A stretch of 64,000 nucleotides of DNA from Thioclava dalianensis (GCF_000715505.1 NZ_JHEH01000015.1:28287-92286); one strand, 5' to 3'; shown: positions 37,512 through 48,068, counted from the first letter of the stretch. Notes: generated by a model from the letters alone, not told the origin. Program-made: numbers and translations.

Positions 37512-38741
37512 TCAAGCACTTGCTTCGGCGCGATTTAGCTCACATCTGGACCACAATTTGTCGACACCTTTCACTAGCTCATCGATCATCCCCAGATCAT
37601 GCACCGGCGAGGGCGTGAAGCGCAGACGCTCTGTGCCGCGCGGCACGGTGGGGAAATTGATCGGCTGAACATAGACGCCAAACTCTTCGAGCAGCATGTC
37701 CGAGAGAAGCTTGGTGTGCTTGGCGTCACCGATGATCACCGGCACGATATGGCTGCCATGATCGATGATCGGCATGCCCATGCCCTTGAGGCGCATCTTG
37801 AGCACGCGCGCGTGCAGTTGCTGGGCATCGCGCAGCGCCTGCCCGTCCTCGGTCTTGAGATAGGCAATTGCAGCTGCGGCACCGGCGGCGACAGCGGGTG
37901 GGAGCGAGGTGGTGAAGATGAAGCCCGGCGCGTAGGAGCGCACGGCATCGACCATTTTCGCGCTCGTCGCGATATAGCCGCCAAACACGCCAAATGCCTT
38001 GCCGAGCGTGCCGTTGAAGATGTCGATCCGGTCCATCAGGCCCAGTTTCTCGGCGATGCCTGCCCCGCGCGGCCCGTACATGCCCACCGCATGCACCTCG
38101 TCGAGATAGGTAAGCGCGCCAAACTCATCCGCCAGATCGCAGATCTCCGCGATGGGCCCGAAATCCCCATCCATCGAATAGATCGACTCAAAGGCGATCA
38201 GCTTGGGGGCCGCCGGGTCATCCGCCGCCATCAGCTCGCGCAGATGCGCCACGTCGTTATGCCGAAAGATCCGCTTGGCCCCGCCATTGCGCCGAATACC
38301 CTCGATCATCGAGGCATGGTTGAGCGCATCCGAATAGATGATCAGGCCGGGGAACAGTTTCGGCAGCGTCGAGAGCGTCGCGTCATTGGCGATATAGGCC
38401 GAGGAGAAGACAAGCGCCGCCTCTTTGCCATGCAGATCGGCAATCTCGGCCTCGAGGCGCTTGTGATAAAGCGTCGTGCCCGAGATGTTGCGCGTCCCGC
38501 CAGAGCCCGCGCCGACGGCGTCGAGCGCTTCATGCATCGCGCTCAGGACCACCGGATGCTGGCCCATCCCGAGATAATCGTTGCCGCACCAGATGGTGAT
38601 ATCGCGGCGCGTCCCGTCGGCCTGCGTCCAGACCGCTTTCGGAAAGGCGCCCTTTTCGCGCTCGATGTCGATAAAGACGCGGTAACGCCCCTCGGCATGC
38701 AGGTTGCCGATCGCGTCATCGAGTGCGGTATCGTAATCCAT
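37512..38741 (-). CDS. hemA: 5-aminolevulinate synthase
   Basis: ALAS condenses glycine and succinyl-CoA to 5-aminolevulinate, the alphaproteobacterial route into tetrapyrroles. The 409-residue protein has the PLP lysine K248 in NGTLGKAFG, the glycine-rich [14 protein letters not shown] block and the [10 protein letters not shown] pocket. The start at [10 protein letters not shown] matches the family N-terminus; the frame extends upstream by 22 residues without conservation. A perfect FNR-type palindrome lies 66 bases upstream, fitting oxygen-dependent control of tetrapyrrole supply. Confidence 0.96.
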   Translation of the reverse strand: MDYDTALDDAIGNLHAEGRYRVFIDIEREKGAFPKAVWTQADGTRRDITIWCGNDYLGMGQHPVVLSAMHEALDAVGAGSGGTRNISGTTLYHKRLEAEIADLHGKEAALVFSSAYIANDATLSTLPKLFPGLIIYSDALNHASMIEGIRRNGGAKRIFRHNDVAHLRELMAADDPAAPKLIAFESIYSMDGDFGPIAEICDLADEFGALTYLDEVHAVGMYGPRGAGIAEKLGLMDRIDIFNGTLGKAFGVFGGYIATSAKMVDAVRSYAPGFIFTTSLPPAVAAGAAAAIAYLKTEDGQALRDAQQLHARVLKMRLKGMGMPIIDHGSHIVPVIIGDAKHTKLLSDMLLEEFGVYVQPINFPTVPRGTERLRFTPSPVHDLGMIDELVKGVDKLWSRCELNRAEASA

Positions 38742-38806
38742 CTCTTCGTATCCCTTGCTGGTCCGTTCGCTGGGTATCGTGCTATCAGCGGCGTTCAAGC
38801 CCGACA

Positions 38807-38820
38807 TTGACCGATGTCAA
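38807..38820. promoter_or_regulatory. FNR/FnrL-type box upstream of hemA
   Basis: TTGACCGATGTCAA is a perfect inverted repeat (TTGAC-N4-GTCAA) close to the FnrL consensus TTGAY-N4-RTCAA of Rhodobacter. It lies between hemA and the divergent M20 peptidase gene, 66 bases from the hemA ATG. FnrL control of hemA is known in Rhodobacter, which supports this reading. Confidence 0.8.
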
Positions 38821-38962
38821 AAAGCTTCGGGACCACTAGATGGGCCACGCGCCTTCTGGAATCAAATAAACGATCCGACACAAATTGTCACACCCTCCCG
38901 ACGGCGGGTCTGGACAGTGCCGCGCGACGCCCTAGGCTTGGACAAAACAAAAGGAGGTCCAG

Positions 38963-40339
38963 ATGGGACTGAACGAGGTGCTTTCCGAAATCGATAACGG
39001 TCTTGAGGACGCGATGACGCGGCTCTTCGATCTGCTCAAGATCCGCTCGATCTCGACCGATCCCGCCTATAAGGCAGAAACCCGCGACGCCGCCGAATGG
39101 ATGGTCAAAGAGCTGCAATCGCTGGGCTTTGAAGCCGAGCTGCGTCCGACGCCTGGCCATCCGATGGTTGTGGCCCATCACCGCGGCGAGGGTCCGCGCT
39201 TGCTGTTTTACGGCCATTACGATGTTCAGCCGGTCGATCCGCTGGAGCTGTGGACGACCCCGCCCTTTGAGCCGCAGATCGAAGACACCCCGAAAGGCCG
39301 CGTGATCCGTGGACGCGGGGCGTCCGATGACAAGGGCCAGTTGATGACCTTCATCGAGGCCTGCCGCGCCTATAAGGCGGTCAATGGCACCCTGCCCGGC
39401 AATCTCACGATCTTCCTTGAGGGTGAGGAAGAGTCGGGCTCGCCCTCGCTCATCCCTTTCATGAAGGAAAATGCCGAGGAGCTGACCTGCGATCTCGCGC
39501 TGATCTGCGACACCTCGATGGTGGCGCCGGGCGTTCCCTCCATCGCGGGCAGCCTGCGCGGCATGCTCAAGGATGAGTTCACGCTGCACGGCCCGCGCAT
39601 TGATCTGCATTCGGGGCATTACGGCGGCCCCGCGCTCAACCCGCTGCGCGAAATCTCGAAACTTGTGGCCAGCCTGCATGACGATCAGGGCCGGGTCGCG
39701 GTCGAGGGCTTTTACGAGGGCGTCCATGAAGTCCCGCAAGAGCAGATCGAGGCATGGAAGACCTGCGGCTTTGACGAGGAAGAGTATCTTTCTTCGGTCG
39801 GCATGAGCGAGCCGCATGGCGAGGCGGGCTATTCCGCGCTTGTGCAGCAATGGGCGCGCCCGACGCTGGAGATCAACGGGCTTTGGGGCGGCTATCAGGG
39901 CGCGGGCTCGAAAACCGTGATCCCCGCCGAGGCGCATTGCAAGATCACCTGCCGCCTTGTCGGCGATATGGACCCCGCCCATGTGCGCAAGGTTCTGCGC
40001 AAACATATCGAGGACCGTCTGCCCACCGATGCCCGCATCACTTGGGACAATGACCTTGATGGCGCACCGGCGGCTGTCATGAATACCGACCGCCCCGAGT
40101 TTGAGGCCGCGCGTCTGGCGCTGTCCGATGAGTGGGACCGCGAGGCGGTGATCACCGGCATGGGCGGCTCGATCCCGATCGCCTATTACTTCAAATCGAT
40201 CCTCGGGATGGATGCGATGCTTATCGGCTTTGCCAATGATGACGACGCGATCCACTCGCCCAACGAGAAATACGATGTGAAGAGCTTCCACAAAGGCATT
40301 CGCTCCTGGGCGCGCATCCTTGATCGGATCGCCAAATAA
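38963..40339 (+). CDS. M20 family metallopeptidase (dipeptidase-type)
   Basis: This 458-residue zinc hydrolase of the ArgE/DapE/CPG2 family has the metal ligands in FYGHYDVQPVDP and GRGASDDKGQL, the catalytic glutamate in EGEEESGSPS and a late histidine in SPNEKYD-type context. The dimerisation domain lies around residues 200-330. It probably trims dipeptides or related amides in the cytosol, but the substrate is not evident. AGGAGG precedes the ATG. A strong inverted repeat follows the stop. Confidence 0.92.
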   Translation: MGLNEVLSEIDNGLEDAMTRLFDLLKIRSISTDPAYKAETRDAAEWMVKELQSLGFEAELRPTPGHPMVVAHHRGEGPRLLFYGHYDVQPVDPLELWTTPPFEPQIEDTPKGRVIRGRGASDDKGQLMTFIEACRAYKAVNGTLPGNLTIFLEGEEESGSPSLIPFMKENAEELTCDLALICDTSMVAPGVPSIAGSLRGMLKDEFTLHGPRIDLHSGHYGGPALNPLREISKLVASLHDDQGRVAVEGFYEGVHEVPQEQIEAWKTCGFDEEEYLSSVGMSEPHGEAGYSALVQQWARPTLEINGLWGGYQGAGSKTVIPAEAHCKITCRLVGDMDPAHVRKVLRKHIEDRLPTDARITWDNDLDGAPAAVMNTDRPEFEAARLALSDEWDREAVITGMGGSIPIAYYFKSILGMDAMLIGFANDDDAIHSPNEKYDVKSFHKGIRSWARILDRIAK

Positions 40340-40346
40340 AACGGGC

Positions 40347-40370
40347 CCCCGGTGGGAAATCCCACCGGGG
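40347..40370 (+). terminator. hairpin after the M20 peptidase gene
   Basis: CCCCGGTGGG and CCCACCGGGG form a perfect 10-bp stem with an AAAT loop, 8 bases after the stop. No T-tract follows, so it may be a 3'-end protecting hairpin or a rho-assisted stop. Confidence 0.65.
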
Positions 40371-40441
40371 TGCCTCATCCGTCCAGCCCACAAATGGGGC
40401 GTGCAATTTAATGCGGGCCGGCGGTCTTTGGCCCATTAAGA

Positions 40442-41083
40442 TTAATGCACACTCAATTCGGGGACGGTTGCTTCGAAGACATCGTGGTGAATGCCCGAGA
40501 ATTCCCGGATCTGCGCGATCCGCTGCTCGGAGCAATCCATCAATGCTGCAAGTGCGGTGACCTTGCCCATCGGATGGGGCGAGCCCAGATAGTCGTAAGG
40601 CGCGTTGCCCGAGCGCTTCATCACCCGGTTCATCACCGGATCAATCACCGCGACCGCATCGGTAATGCCTGCGGACATGCCATATTCGAACGCCCCGATC
40701 ATCACTTCGCTGGTGATATAAGAGATCGAGTTGCGCGCCGTACCACGGGTGGCGAGGTTCATATCCACGCAAAAGCGGGTGGCTTCCCAGACCCGCGCGC
40801 TGCGGATCGGCGGCTCGCCATCCAGCAGGCAGCTGAACACGTCAGAGAGCATATGCGGGCCTGTGGTCTGCAGCAGGCGCATGCAGCCAACAACACGCCC
40901 AGCATCATCAGTGCTGATGACATGCGCCGGATCGAGGTCGTCAAAGACGTCGCGCTCCATCCCGTCGTCGACGTCGACTTCCCAGCCCAGTCTGTCGCAG
41001 AAAACGCGCGCCCGGAGACGGAACATCTCAAGCAGAAGATCGGAATGTTCGTGAGCATTAAGTGAATCTACGATGGTGATCAT
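40442..41083 (-). CDS. acyl-homoserine-lactone synthase (LuxI family)
   Basis: This 213-residue enzyme makes an N-acyl-homoserine lactone from AdoMet and an acyl-ACP. With ATG 41083 as residue 1, the invariant residues fall at R24, F28, W34, D45 and D48 as in canonical LuxI numbering, with R69, E100 and R103 in GCMRLL and WEATRF. This spacing supports the chosen start over the GTG 24 bases upstream. The acyl chain length is not predictable from sequence alone. Two LuxR genes lie upstream in the same direction. Confidence 0.95.
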   Translation of the reverse strand: MITIVDSLNAHEHSDLLLEMFRLRARVFCDRLGWEVDVDDGMERDVFDDLDPAHVISTDDAGRVVGCMRLLQTTGPHMLSDVFSCLLDGEPPIRSARVWEATRFCVDMNLATRGTARNSISYITSEVMIGAFEYGMSAGITDAVAVIDPVMNRVMKRSGNAPYDYLGSPHPMGKVTALAALMDCSEQRIAQIREFSGIHHDVFEATVPELSVH

Positions 41084-41397
41084 TGTCTTAGCCCCATTGG
41101 AATGCACTCTTTTTTATACGACCATTCGATTAACCTTGAAAATAAGGGAAAACCCTAGGTTGTGGTCGGCGCGCTCAATTTCGACGCCAAAAAAATTAGT
41201 ATTTATCAAATTTTATCAGGCACTTAAAATGCCAAACGGCACATAGGGCCATAATCCGGACCCAAGGCAAGCCCCGGTCTGGCTATCTGCGCTAACAAAC
41301 GCGCGGGTTGCACTCGTGAGGTCGCGCATCCACACCAGTGGACAGGCCTCAGGAAAGTGCGACCTGTTTATCAGATGTCACGCATGGCCCCGCCTGT
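41084..41397 (-). other. 314-base region between luxR-type gene and luxI: luxI promoter and structured RNA
   Basis: No gene is seen. The luxI-proximal part is markedly AT-rich for this genome, with a TATAAA-like -10 at about 41113-41118 and a short inverted repeat (AACC-N3-GGTT in minus-strand reading, 41151-41161) that could be part of a LuxR site but is shorter than a classical lux box. The luxR-proximal part can fold: AGGTCGC at 41319 pairs with GCGACCT at 41359 around an inner TCCAC/GTGGA stem. That structure may end the upstream luxR transcript or be a small RNA. Confidence 0.5.
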
Positions 41398-42099
41398 CTA
41401 GCCGGGATGGATCAGCCCCATGCCAATCGCGCGCCCCACAGCCTGCACGGTGGTGAACGCGCCCAGCTTCTCGCGCGCCGATTTCAGATGCAGCTCAACC
41501 GTGCGGTGCGAGATGCCCAGAATGTCGCCGATCTCTTGCTGAAGCTTGCCGACAGCGGTCCATTGCAAGACCTCGCGCTCGCGATTGGAGAGTGCCGAAT
41601 AGCCCATCGGCCCGATGATGCCGCTCGAGCGCATGATCGAGTCGTGCAGATGCACCGCCGCCGTTTGCAGATTGCCAATGATATGGCGCTTCAGCTTGTC
41701 CCATTCGGCCTGCGAGCAGGACCGCGTCACCGAAAACAACCCGCGATCTCCGAAAGGCCCGCGGATCGGCACGGTCAGCCCGCGCGGGGTGATCCCGAAA
41801 TCCGCCGCCGTCTGGAACACCGAGTTGAATTTCTCATCGCGCTCAAAACGCTGCCAGTCGACGGGAGCGATGCTCAGGCTCGCCTTGTGCAGCGTCGGAT
41901 CGACCCGATGCAGATTGCGCTTCATGTAGAATTGCTTCCACGGATCGGGGTAATTCGCATAGCCGACAACCGCCCCGGTCACAGGGTTTATCGAGGCGTA
42001 AGAGCCAAAATCGAGATCGAGCTGGTCGCACATCTGATCGATGTAGCTGACGTAATTCTCCGATTTCGACGGCAATGTACCGAGGTCAATGATATCCAT
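41398..42099 (-). CDS. LuxR-family autoinducer-binding transcriptional regulator 1
   Basis: This 233-residue regulator has an N-terminal autoinducer-binding domain with the expected W54, Y58, D67, P68 and W82 (PWKQFYMKRNLHRVDPTL, APVDWQRF). The C-terminal GerE helix-turn-helix starts LSNREREVLQWTAVGK and carries EIGDILGISHRTVELHLKSA. All diagnostic positions are kept, so it should bind AHL and DNA. It lies upstream of luxI in the same direction and is the likely cognate receptor. ATG 42099 (MDIIDLGTLP) is used; the longer frame has no conserved content. Confidence 0.93.
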   Translation of the reverse strand: MDIIDLGTLPSKSENYVSYIDQMCDQLDLDFGSYASINPVTGAVVGYANYPDPWKQFYMKRNLHRVDPTLHKASLSIAPVDWQRFERDEKFNSVFQTAADFGITPRGLTVPIRGPFGDRGLFSVTRSCSQAEWDKLKRHIIGNLQTAAVHLHDSIMRSSGIIGPMGYSALSNREREVLQWTAVGKLQQEIGDILGISHRTVELHLKSAREKLGAFTTVQAVGRAIGMGLIHPG

Positions 42100-42229
42100 A
42101 CCAACATCCCGCCAAGGAAGGAGACAGCCCGGCCGCTCCCATGCCAAAGGCCGCATAAGGCGCGTGCGCGCGCCCTATCTGACAACCATTCTTGCCTATA
42201 CGTCAAGCGCATTGCAAAATGCAAACAGC

Positions 42230-42832
42230 TTAAAGGAGCCCTCGGCTCGCGGCGACATGGGCGGCCTCGCGGAGCGTCTTCCCCCCCAGCCGGTCGGCAG
42301 CCCCCCGCAGGCGCCCCTTCACAGCCGTCACCGAGATCTGCAGCTCATACGCGATCTGCTTTTGCAAGATCCCGCGCGAATAAAGCCGCAGCGCTGCGAT
42401 CTGCGGCTCGGTCAGTGCCTGGGGCACAAAACTGTGGATCTTGCGCAGGGTCGCGTCCAGCTCCGCCAGCTCAGCATCGGTAAACTCGCGATCATTGCGC
42501 GCAAAGACACCCAGGCTGCGCTTGGGCATCTTCGGCGTTCCCTGGACCGAGATGACGCCGCCATAGCTGTGGCCGAACCGGTGGTAATCGAGCAGCACTT
42601 TTGACAGGCCGAGGCTTTCAAAAGCACTCCATCGGACATGGCCTTCGCTTTTTTGGCACCAGAGCAGAAACGGGTCTGCAAGCGCATAGCCAGACAGGGT
42701 GTAATGGTCGATCCATTCGGCGGAGAACAAATTCAATTCCGCTTCAGGCGCGTAAAAGCCGAGCCGCAGCGCGATGTAACAACCGGCTGGGGCGAGCTCT
42801 GCAAAGCGGTCTTGAAAATCTGTCAGGTTCAT
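42230..42832 (-). CDS. LuxR-family autoinducer-binding transcriptional regulator 2
   Basis: This 200-residue regulator has W40, Y44, D53, P54 and W68 of the autoinducer site (SAEWIDHYTLSGYALADP). Its HTH, residues about 139-200, is diverged: the usual RE of the LTxRE motif reads EPQ, and the recognition helix is ISVTAVKGRLRGAAD. It is shorter than LuxR 1, so its binding site or activity may differ. ATG 42832 (MNLTDFQDRF) is preceded by GAAGG; ATG 42850 is an alternative. Its closest relative in the window is the HTH-less protein encoded divergently beside it. Confidence 0.88.
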   Translation of the reverse strand: MNLTDFQDRFAELAPAGCYIALRLGFYAPEAELNLFSAEWIDHYTLSGYALADPFLLWCQKSEGHVRWSAFESLGLSKVLLDYHRFGHSYGGVISVQGTPKMPKRSLGVFARNDREFTDAELAELDATLRKIHSFVPQALTEPQIAALRLYSRGILQKQIAYELQISVTAVKGRLRGAADRLGGKTLREAAHVAASRGLL

Positions 42833-42936
42833 AACCTTCGGCACTTCCATTCTGACTGATCGAGCCGTAGGGTCGTGTACAAAAGCTCGGCCCCTACTCT
42901 AATAGGCTTTCTTCGTATAAAATCAAAGGCAGACGT

Positions 42937-43419
42937 ATGATCAACTTGCACACAATCGAGAAAGCTCTTCAACGCTTGATTGAACTTGCTGATTGGAAAT
43001 TCGCGCTGGGGCTGCATATTCGCTTCGCCAATCCGACGCTGCTCTACCAGACTTATCCGCAAAAATGGATCGATTATTACAGCGAAAACGGCCTCGTCTT
43101 TGCCGATCCGACGGTGCATTGGGCGATCGCCAATACCGGAATCTGCGACTGGGCGGATCTCAAAAGCATGGATGATGGCAACGTGCTGGGTCAGGCAGCC
43201 GAGTTTGGGCTCCGTTACGGCAAGGTCGTCTCGATCGGCAAGGAAAGCCGCACGTTTGGCTTTTTCACCCATTCCAGCCGCCCGATCACCGACGAAGAGA
43301 TCGAGACGGCACGGGCGATCCTTGAAGAGGCGCATGAGACCACGCTGGGCGTCACCAAGCTCTCCGAAGAAGAACTGGCACCGCTGCGCGAGCTCAACAA
43401 GTCACTGCCGCGCAGCTGA
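42937..43419 (+). CDS. autoinducer-binding domain protein lacking the HTH (truncated LuxR)
   Basis: This 160-residue protein contains a complete LuxR autoinducer-binding domain: W44, Y48, D57, P58 and W72 keep exactly the spacing of LuxR 2. It stops shortly after KLSEEELAPLRELN, which corresponds to the first helix of the GerE domain, so DNA binding is lost. No HTH remnant is found in other frames downstream, and the ORF end overlaps the convergent methyltransferase gene by 18 bases. The ATG has an AAAGGC ribosome binding site. By analogy to TrlR, the HTH-less TraR relative, it may form inactive heterodimers with LuxR partners or sequester AHL. That function is inference. Confidence 0.88.
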   Translation: MINLHTIEKALQRLIELADWKFALGLHIRFANPTLLYQTYPQKWIDYYSENGLVFADPTVHWAIANTGICDWADLKSMDDGNVLGQAAEFGLRYGKVVSIGKESRTFGFFTHSSRPITDEEIETARAILEEAHETTLGVTKLSEEELAPLRELNKSLPRS

Positions 43420-43908
43420 GCGCGGACGCAGCGCCCCGTCCTCCGCTTGGATGCGGATCGTGAGGACCACCGCGTTGAGCGCGCTGAAGACCAGCGCGAC
43501 CCAGCCCAGCCCGAGCACGAGCGGCGCAACCGCTATTTCGGCGATGACCAGCACATAATTCGGGTGGCGCAGCCAGCGATAGGGGCCGCGCAGCACCAGC
43601 GGCTCATCAAGCACGATGATGCGCGTCGTCCAGCGCCGCCCCAGTGAGGCGAGGATCCAGATCCGCAGCCCCTGAAGCGCGGCAAAGACCACAAGCCACT
43701 CCCAGCGGATCTGCGCATCATGCCCCCACCACAGGAGCGCTGCGATCCATGCGCTATGCATCGCCACGATCAGCGGATAATGCCCGGGCGCCACCTCGCG
43801 CGCGCCACGTTCCAGAAGCGCGCGCGTATTGCGCTTGGCGATCACCAACTCAGAGAGCCGCTGCACGATCAGAAACGCCAGAAACAGCGCAGCCCCCGGC
43901 GCGATCAT
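43402..43908 (-). CDS. isoprenylcysteine carboxyl methyltransferase (ICMT) family protein
   Basis: This 168-residue integral membrane methyltransferase has several helices (LFLAFLIVQRLSELVIA and VLVIAEIAVAPLVLGLGWV) and the C-terminal AdoMet-binding signature YRWLRHPNYVLV typical of the ICMT/PEMT group. It overlaps the type III PKS stop-to-start by four bases, an arrangement like bpsA-bpsB of Bacillus and srsA-srsB of Streptomyces. Those partners O-methylate alkylpyrones or alkylresorcinols, so this is the likely role. Its 3' end overlaps the convergent truncated LuxR gene. Confidence 0.88.
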   Translation of the reverse strand: MIAPGAALFLAFLIVQRLSELVIAKRNTRALLERGAREVAPGHYPLIVAMHSAWIAALLWWGHDAQIRWEWLVVFAALQGLRIWILASLGRRWTTRIIVLDEPLVLRGPYRWLRHPNYVLVIAEIAVAPLVLGLGWVALVFSALNAVVLTIRIQAEDGALRPRSAARQ

Positions 43909-44960
43909 GCCGCCACCTCAAAGGGCAGGAAGGCTGCAGAGAAGCCCGGACCAAGCGCTGTCGCCATCATCTGACCAGTGCTGCCCTCGCGCAGCACCCG
44001 CTCCAGCACGAAGAGAACCGTGGGGGCGGACATATTGCCGGCCGCGCGCAAGACATCGCGCTCCGCCTGCAGGGCGCCCTGCTCGAGATGCAGCGCGGTC
44101 TCAATCGCGGTAATCACCTTGGCGCCGCCCGGATGGCACACGAAGCGGTCGATCTGGTCGGACGACAGATTTGCAGCCGTAAGTGCCTCGGTCGCCGCTT
44201 CCTCCAAGGTTTCGAGGACGAAATTCGGGATCGAGCGGTCGAAGACGACGCCAAGCCCGGTATCGTCGACCTCCCAGCCCATGATGTCGAGCGTATCGGG
44301 CCACGTCTTCTGCGTGCCCTGCCCCAGCCGAACCATGCGCGATGCCTCGGGCGCGCGCCCCTGCAGACAGGCCGCCGCCGCCCCGTCGCCAAACAGCACG
44401 GTTGCGATGATATCAGCCTTTTGGGCGCGATCCGAGCGGAAGGCAGGCGTGCAGGCCTCCACCACCACCAAAAGCACTTTGTCATCGGGCCGCGCCGCGC
44501 TCATCGATTGCGCGATCGACAGGCCCGATACACCGCCAGCACAGCCCAGACCGAAGACCGGCATGCGGCGGATATCGGGGCGAAATCCCATCTCGCCCAT
44601 TGCGCGCGCCTCAAGGCTGGGCGTGGCGATGCCGGTAGAGGAGACGGTGACGATGCAATCGACCTCATGGGCCTCCCATTGCGCAGTGCCAAGCGCCCGG
44701 CGCGCGGCCTCGACAAACAGCGCCTGCGCGCCCTCAAGATAAGCGGCATTGCGGTCATGCCAGCCGTGCGCACCTTCGAACCATGCGGGTGGCACCACGC
44801 TATAGCGCATATCAATCCCTGCGCTGTCGAAACTCGCAGAGAGCCTTTTGAAGGCAGGGTATTTCGGGCCAAGAATCTCGGCTGCGATCTGACGCACAAG
44901 CGTTTGCGGCAATTCATGGGGCGGAAGGGCTGTCGCCAGGCCGTGCAGGTAGACGGGCAA
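43905..44960 (-). CDS. type III polyketide synthase (chalcone/stilbene synthase family)
   Basis: This protein of about 351 residues condenses a fatty acyl starter with malonyl-CoA units to give alkylpyrones or alkylresorcinols. The Cys-His-Asn catalytic triad is visible in FGLGCAGGVSG, RFVCHPGGAKV and AAGNMSAPTVLF. The frame opens at a GTG at 45026, but the first 22 residues look non-conserved. TTG 44960 has GGAG six bases upstream and starts close to the conserved YLHGLATALPP segment, so it is preferred with moderate certainty. The gene is coupled to the ICMT-family methyltransferase. Confidence 0.9.
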   Translation of the reverse strand: MPVYLHGLATALPPHELPQTLVRQIAAEILGPKYPAFKRLSASFDSAGIDMRYSVVPPAWFEGAHGWHDRNAAYLEGAQALFVEAARRALGTAQWEAHEVDCIVTVSSTGIATPSLEARAMGEMGFRPDIRRMPVFGLGCAGGVSGLSIAQSMSAARPDDKVLLVVVEACTPAFRSDRAQKADIIATVLFGDGAAAACLQGRAPEASRMVRLGQGTQKTWPDTLDIMGWEVDDTGLGVVFDRSIPNFVLETLEEAATEALTAANLSSDQIDRFVCHPGGAKVITAIETALHLEQGALQAERDVLRAAGNMSAPTVLFVLERVLREGSTGQMMATALGPGFSAAFLPFEVAA

Positions 44961-45074
44961 ATCGGGTCTCCAGTCGGTCAGACGCGCCGGCCCACCCGAA
45001 TGACCCGAGTGTCCAACCAGACGCACCGGAGGCTCAACACTAGGCGACCGCGCCCGGTTCCCACGGTCCGGGCG

Positions 45075-47227
<2,153 letters not shown>

Positions 47228-47275
47228 CTAAGGCGCGGGGATACGCCGAGCCGCGCGCGGTTTCAAGCCTTGCGT

Positions 47276-47336
47276 GAGGGGGCTCTGCCCCCAACGGACA
47301 AAACCGCTGGTTTTGCCCGTCTCCCCCGGGATATTT
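47276..47336. repeat. GC-rich palindromic dispersed repeat, copy 2
   Basis: This copy is inverted relative to that at 3855-3897. It reads GGGGGCTCTGCCCCC at one end and CCCCCGGGATATTT at the other. In the middle CAAAACC-GCT-GGTTTTG makes a perfect 7-bp hairpin absent from copy 1. It lies between the acetyltransferase stop and the obgE start on the minus strand. The shared end blocks and variable centre resemble a REP-like family. Confidence 0.72.
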
Positions 47337-47362
47337 CGATCAAGAGGAAGTGCAGAGGCGCG

Positions 47363-47899
47363 CTACATTTTGCGCAGATAGGTCCAGGTAGGAACATGGC
47401 GGCCCCGAGCGAGCGACCAGCTTTCCGCATCCCCCAGATAGTCGAAGCCCGCATGGGTCAGCACGCGAGCCGAAGCCGCGTCATCCTGAAAAACTTCCGC
47501 CAGAAGCGTGCGCGACTTATGCGGATTGGCCTCAACCAAGGCGGTCACGGCCTCCGAGGCGATGCCGGTGTTCCAAAACCCCGGCCCCACCCAATAGCCC
47601 ACTTCAGATTGCTCGCCCTCGAGATGGGTCAGAGAGACCACGCCCAAAAGCTCCGCCAGACCATGGCTCGACCCGTCAATCGCCCAGACATCCTCGACGC
47701 GGTCGTCTTTCTGCGCACGGCTGACGAAATTCTCCGCAGTGCCCGGCGGCAGCGGGTGCGGGATCGCGCGGGTGCCTTCGGCCACGCGCCTGTCACCGCT
47801 GTAAAACGCAATAAGCCCGGCATCCGAGCGCCGCAGAGGCCGCAGCACGAAACGATCCGTTTCAATCACGGGCTGGCTGGAAATCATATTTTGGTACAT
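47363..47899 (-). CDS. GNAT family N-acetyltransferase (RimJ/RimL type)
   Basis: This 178-residue GNAT protein carries the RimJ-like start VIETDRFVLRPLRRSDAGLIAFY and the acetyl-CoA region EVGYWVGPGFWNTGIASEAVTALVE, where GxGxxG/A is only partly kept. The C-terminal motif ASARVLTHAGFDYLGD is typical. It may acetylate a protein N-terminus or a small amine; the target is unknown. ATG 47899 has GAGGAG upstream. It is the first gene of a same-strand group with obgE and proB, separated from obgE by the palindromic repeat. Confidence 0.85.
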   Translation of the reverse strand: MYQNMISSQPVIETDRFVLRPLRRSDAGLIAFYSGDRRVAEGTRAIPHPLPPGTAENFVSRAQKDDRVEDVWAIDGSSHGLAELLGVVSLTHLEGEQSEVGYWVGPGFWNTGIASEAVTALVEANPHKSRTLLAEVFQDDAASARVLTHAGFDYLGDAESWSLARGRHVPTWTYLRKM

Positions 47900-48039
47900 C
47901 GGCGCTCCTCCTCGAAACGCAGGGGCTTTGGGCCTCCTCTCCCGCAGCTCCCTAAACCTTAAATAGGGCGTTTGAATGACAATTTCACCCACCAGCCGCG
48001 TTTCATCGCAACAAATGTCGGGGTCGTGCCTGAAACGAG

Positions 48040-48068
48040 AAAGGGGACCGGCCTTTCAGCCGATCCCC
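48040..48068 (-). terminator. rho-independent terminator after rpmA
   Basis: On the minus strand, GGGGATCGGC pairs with GCCGGTCCCC (one G-U or mismatch) and is followed by TTTCTC. It lies about 25 bases after the rpmA stop. Confidence 0.75.

Noticed and set aside
41151..41161. Possible lux box upstream of luxI
   Set aside because: The inverted repeat has only 4-bp arms (AACC-N3-GGTT). It is much shorter than known 18-20 bp lux boxes, so it is mentioned only in the intergenic description.
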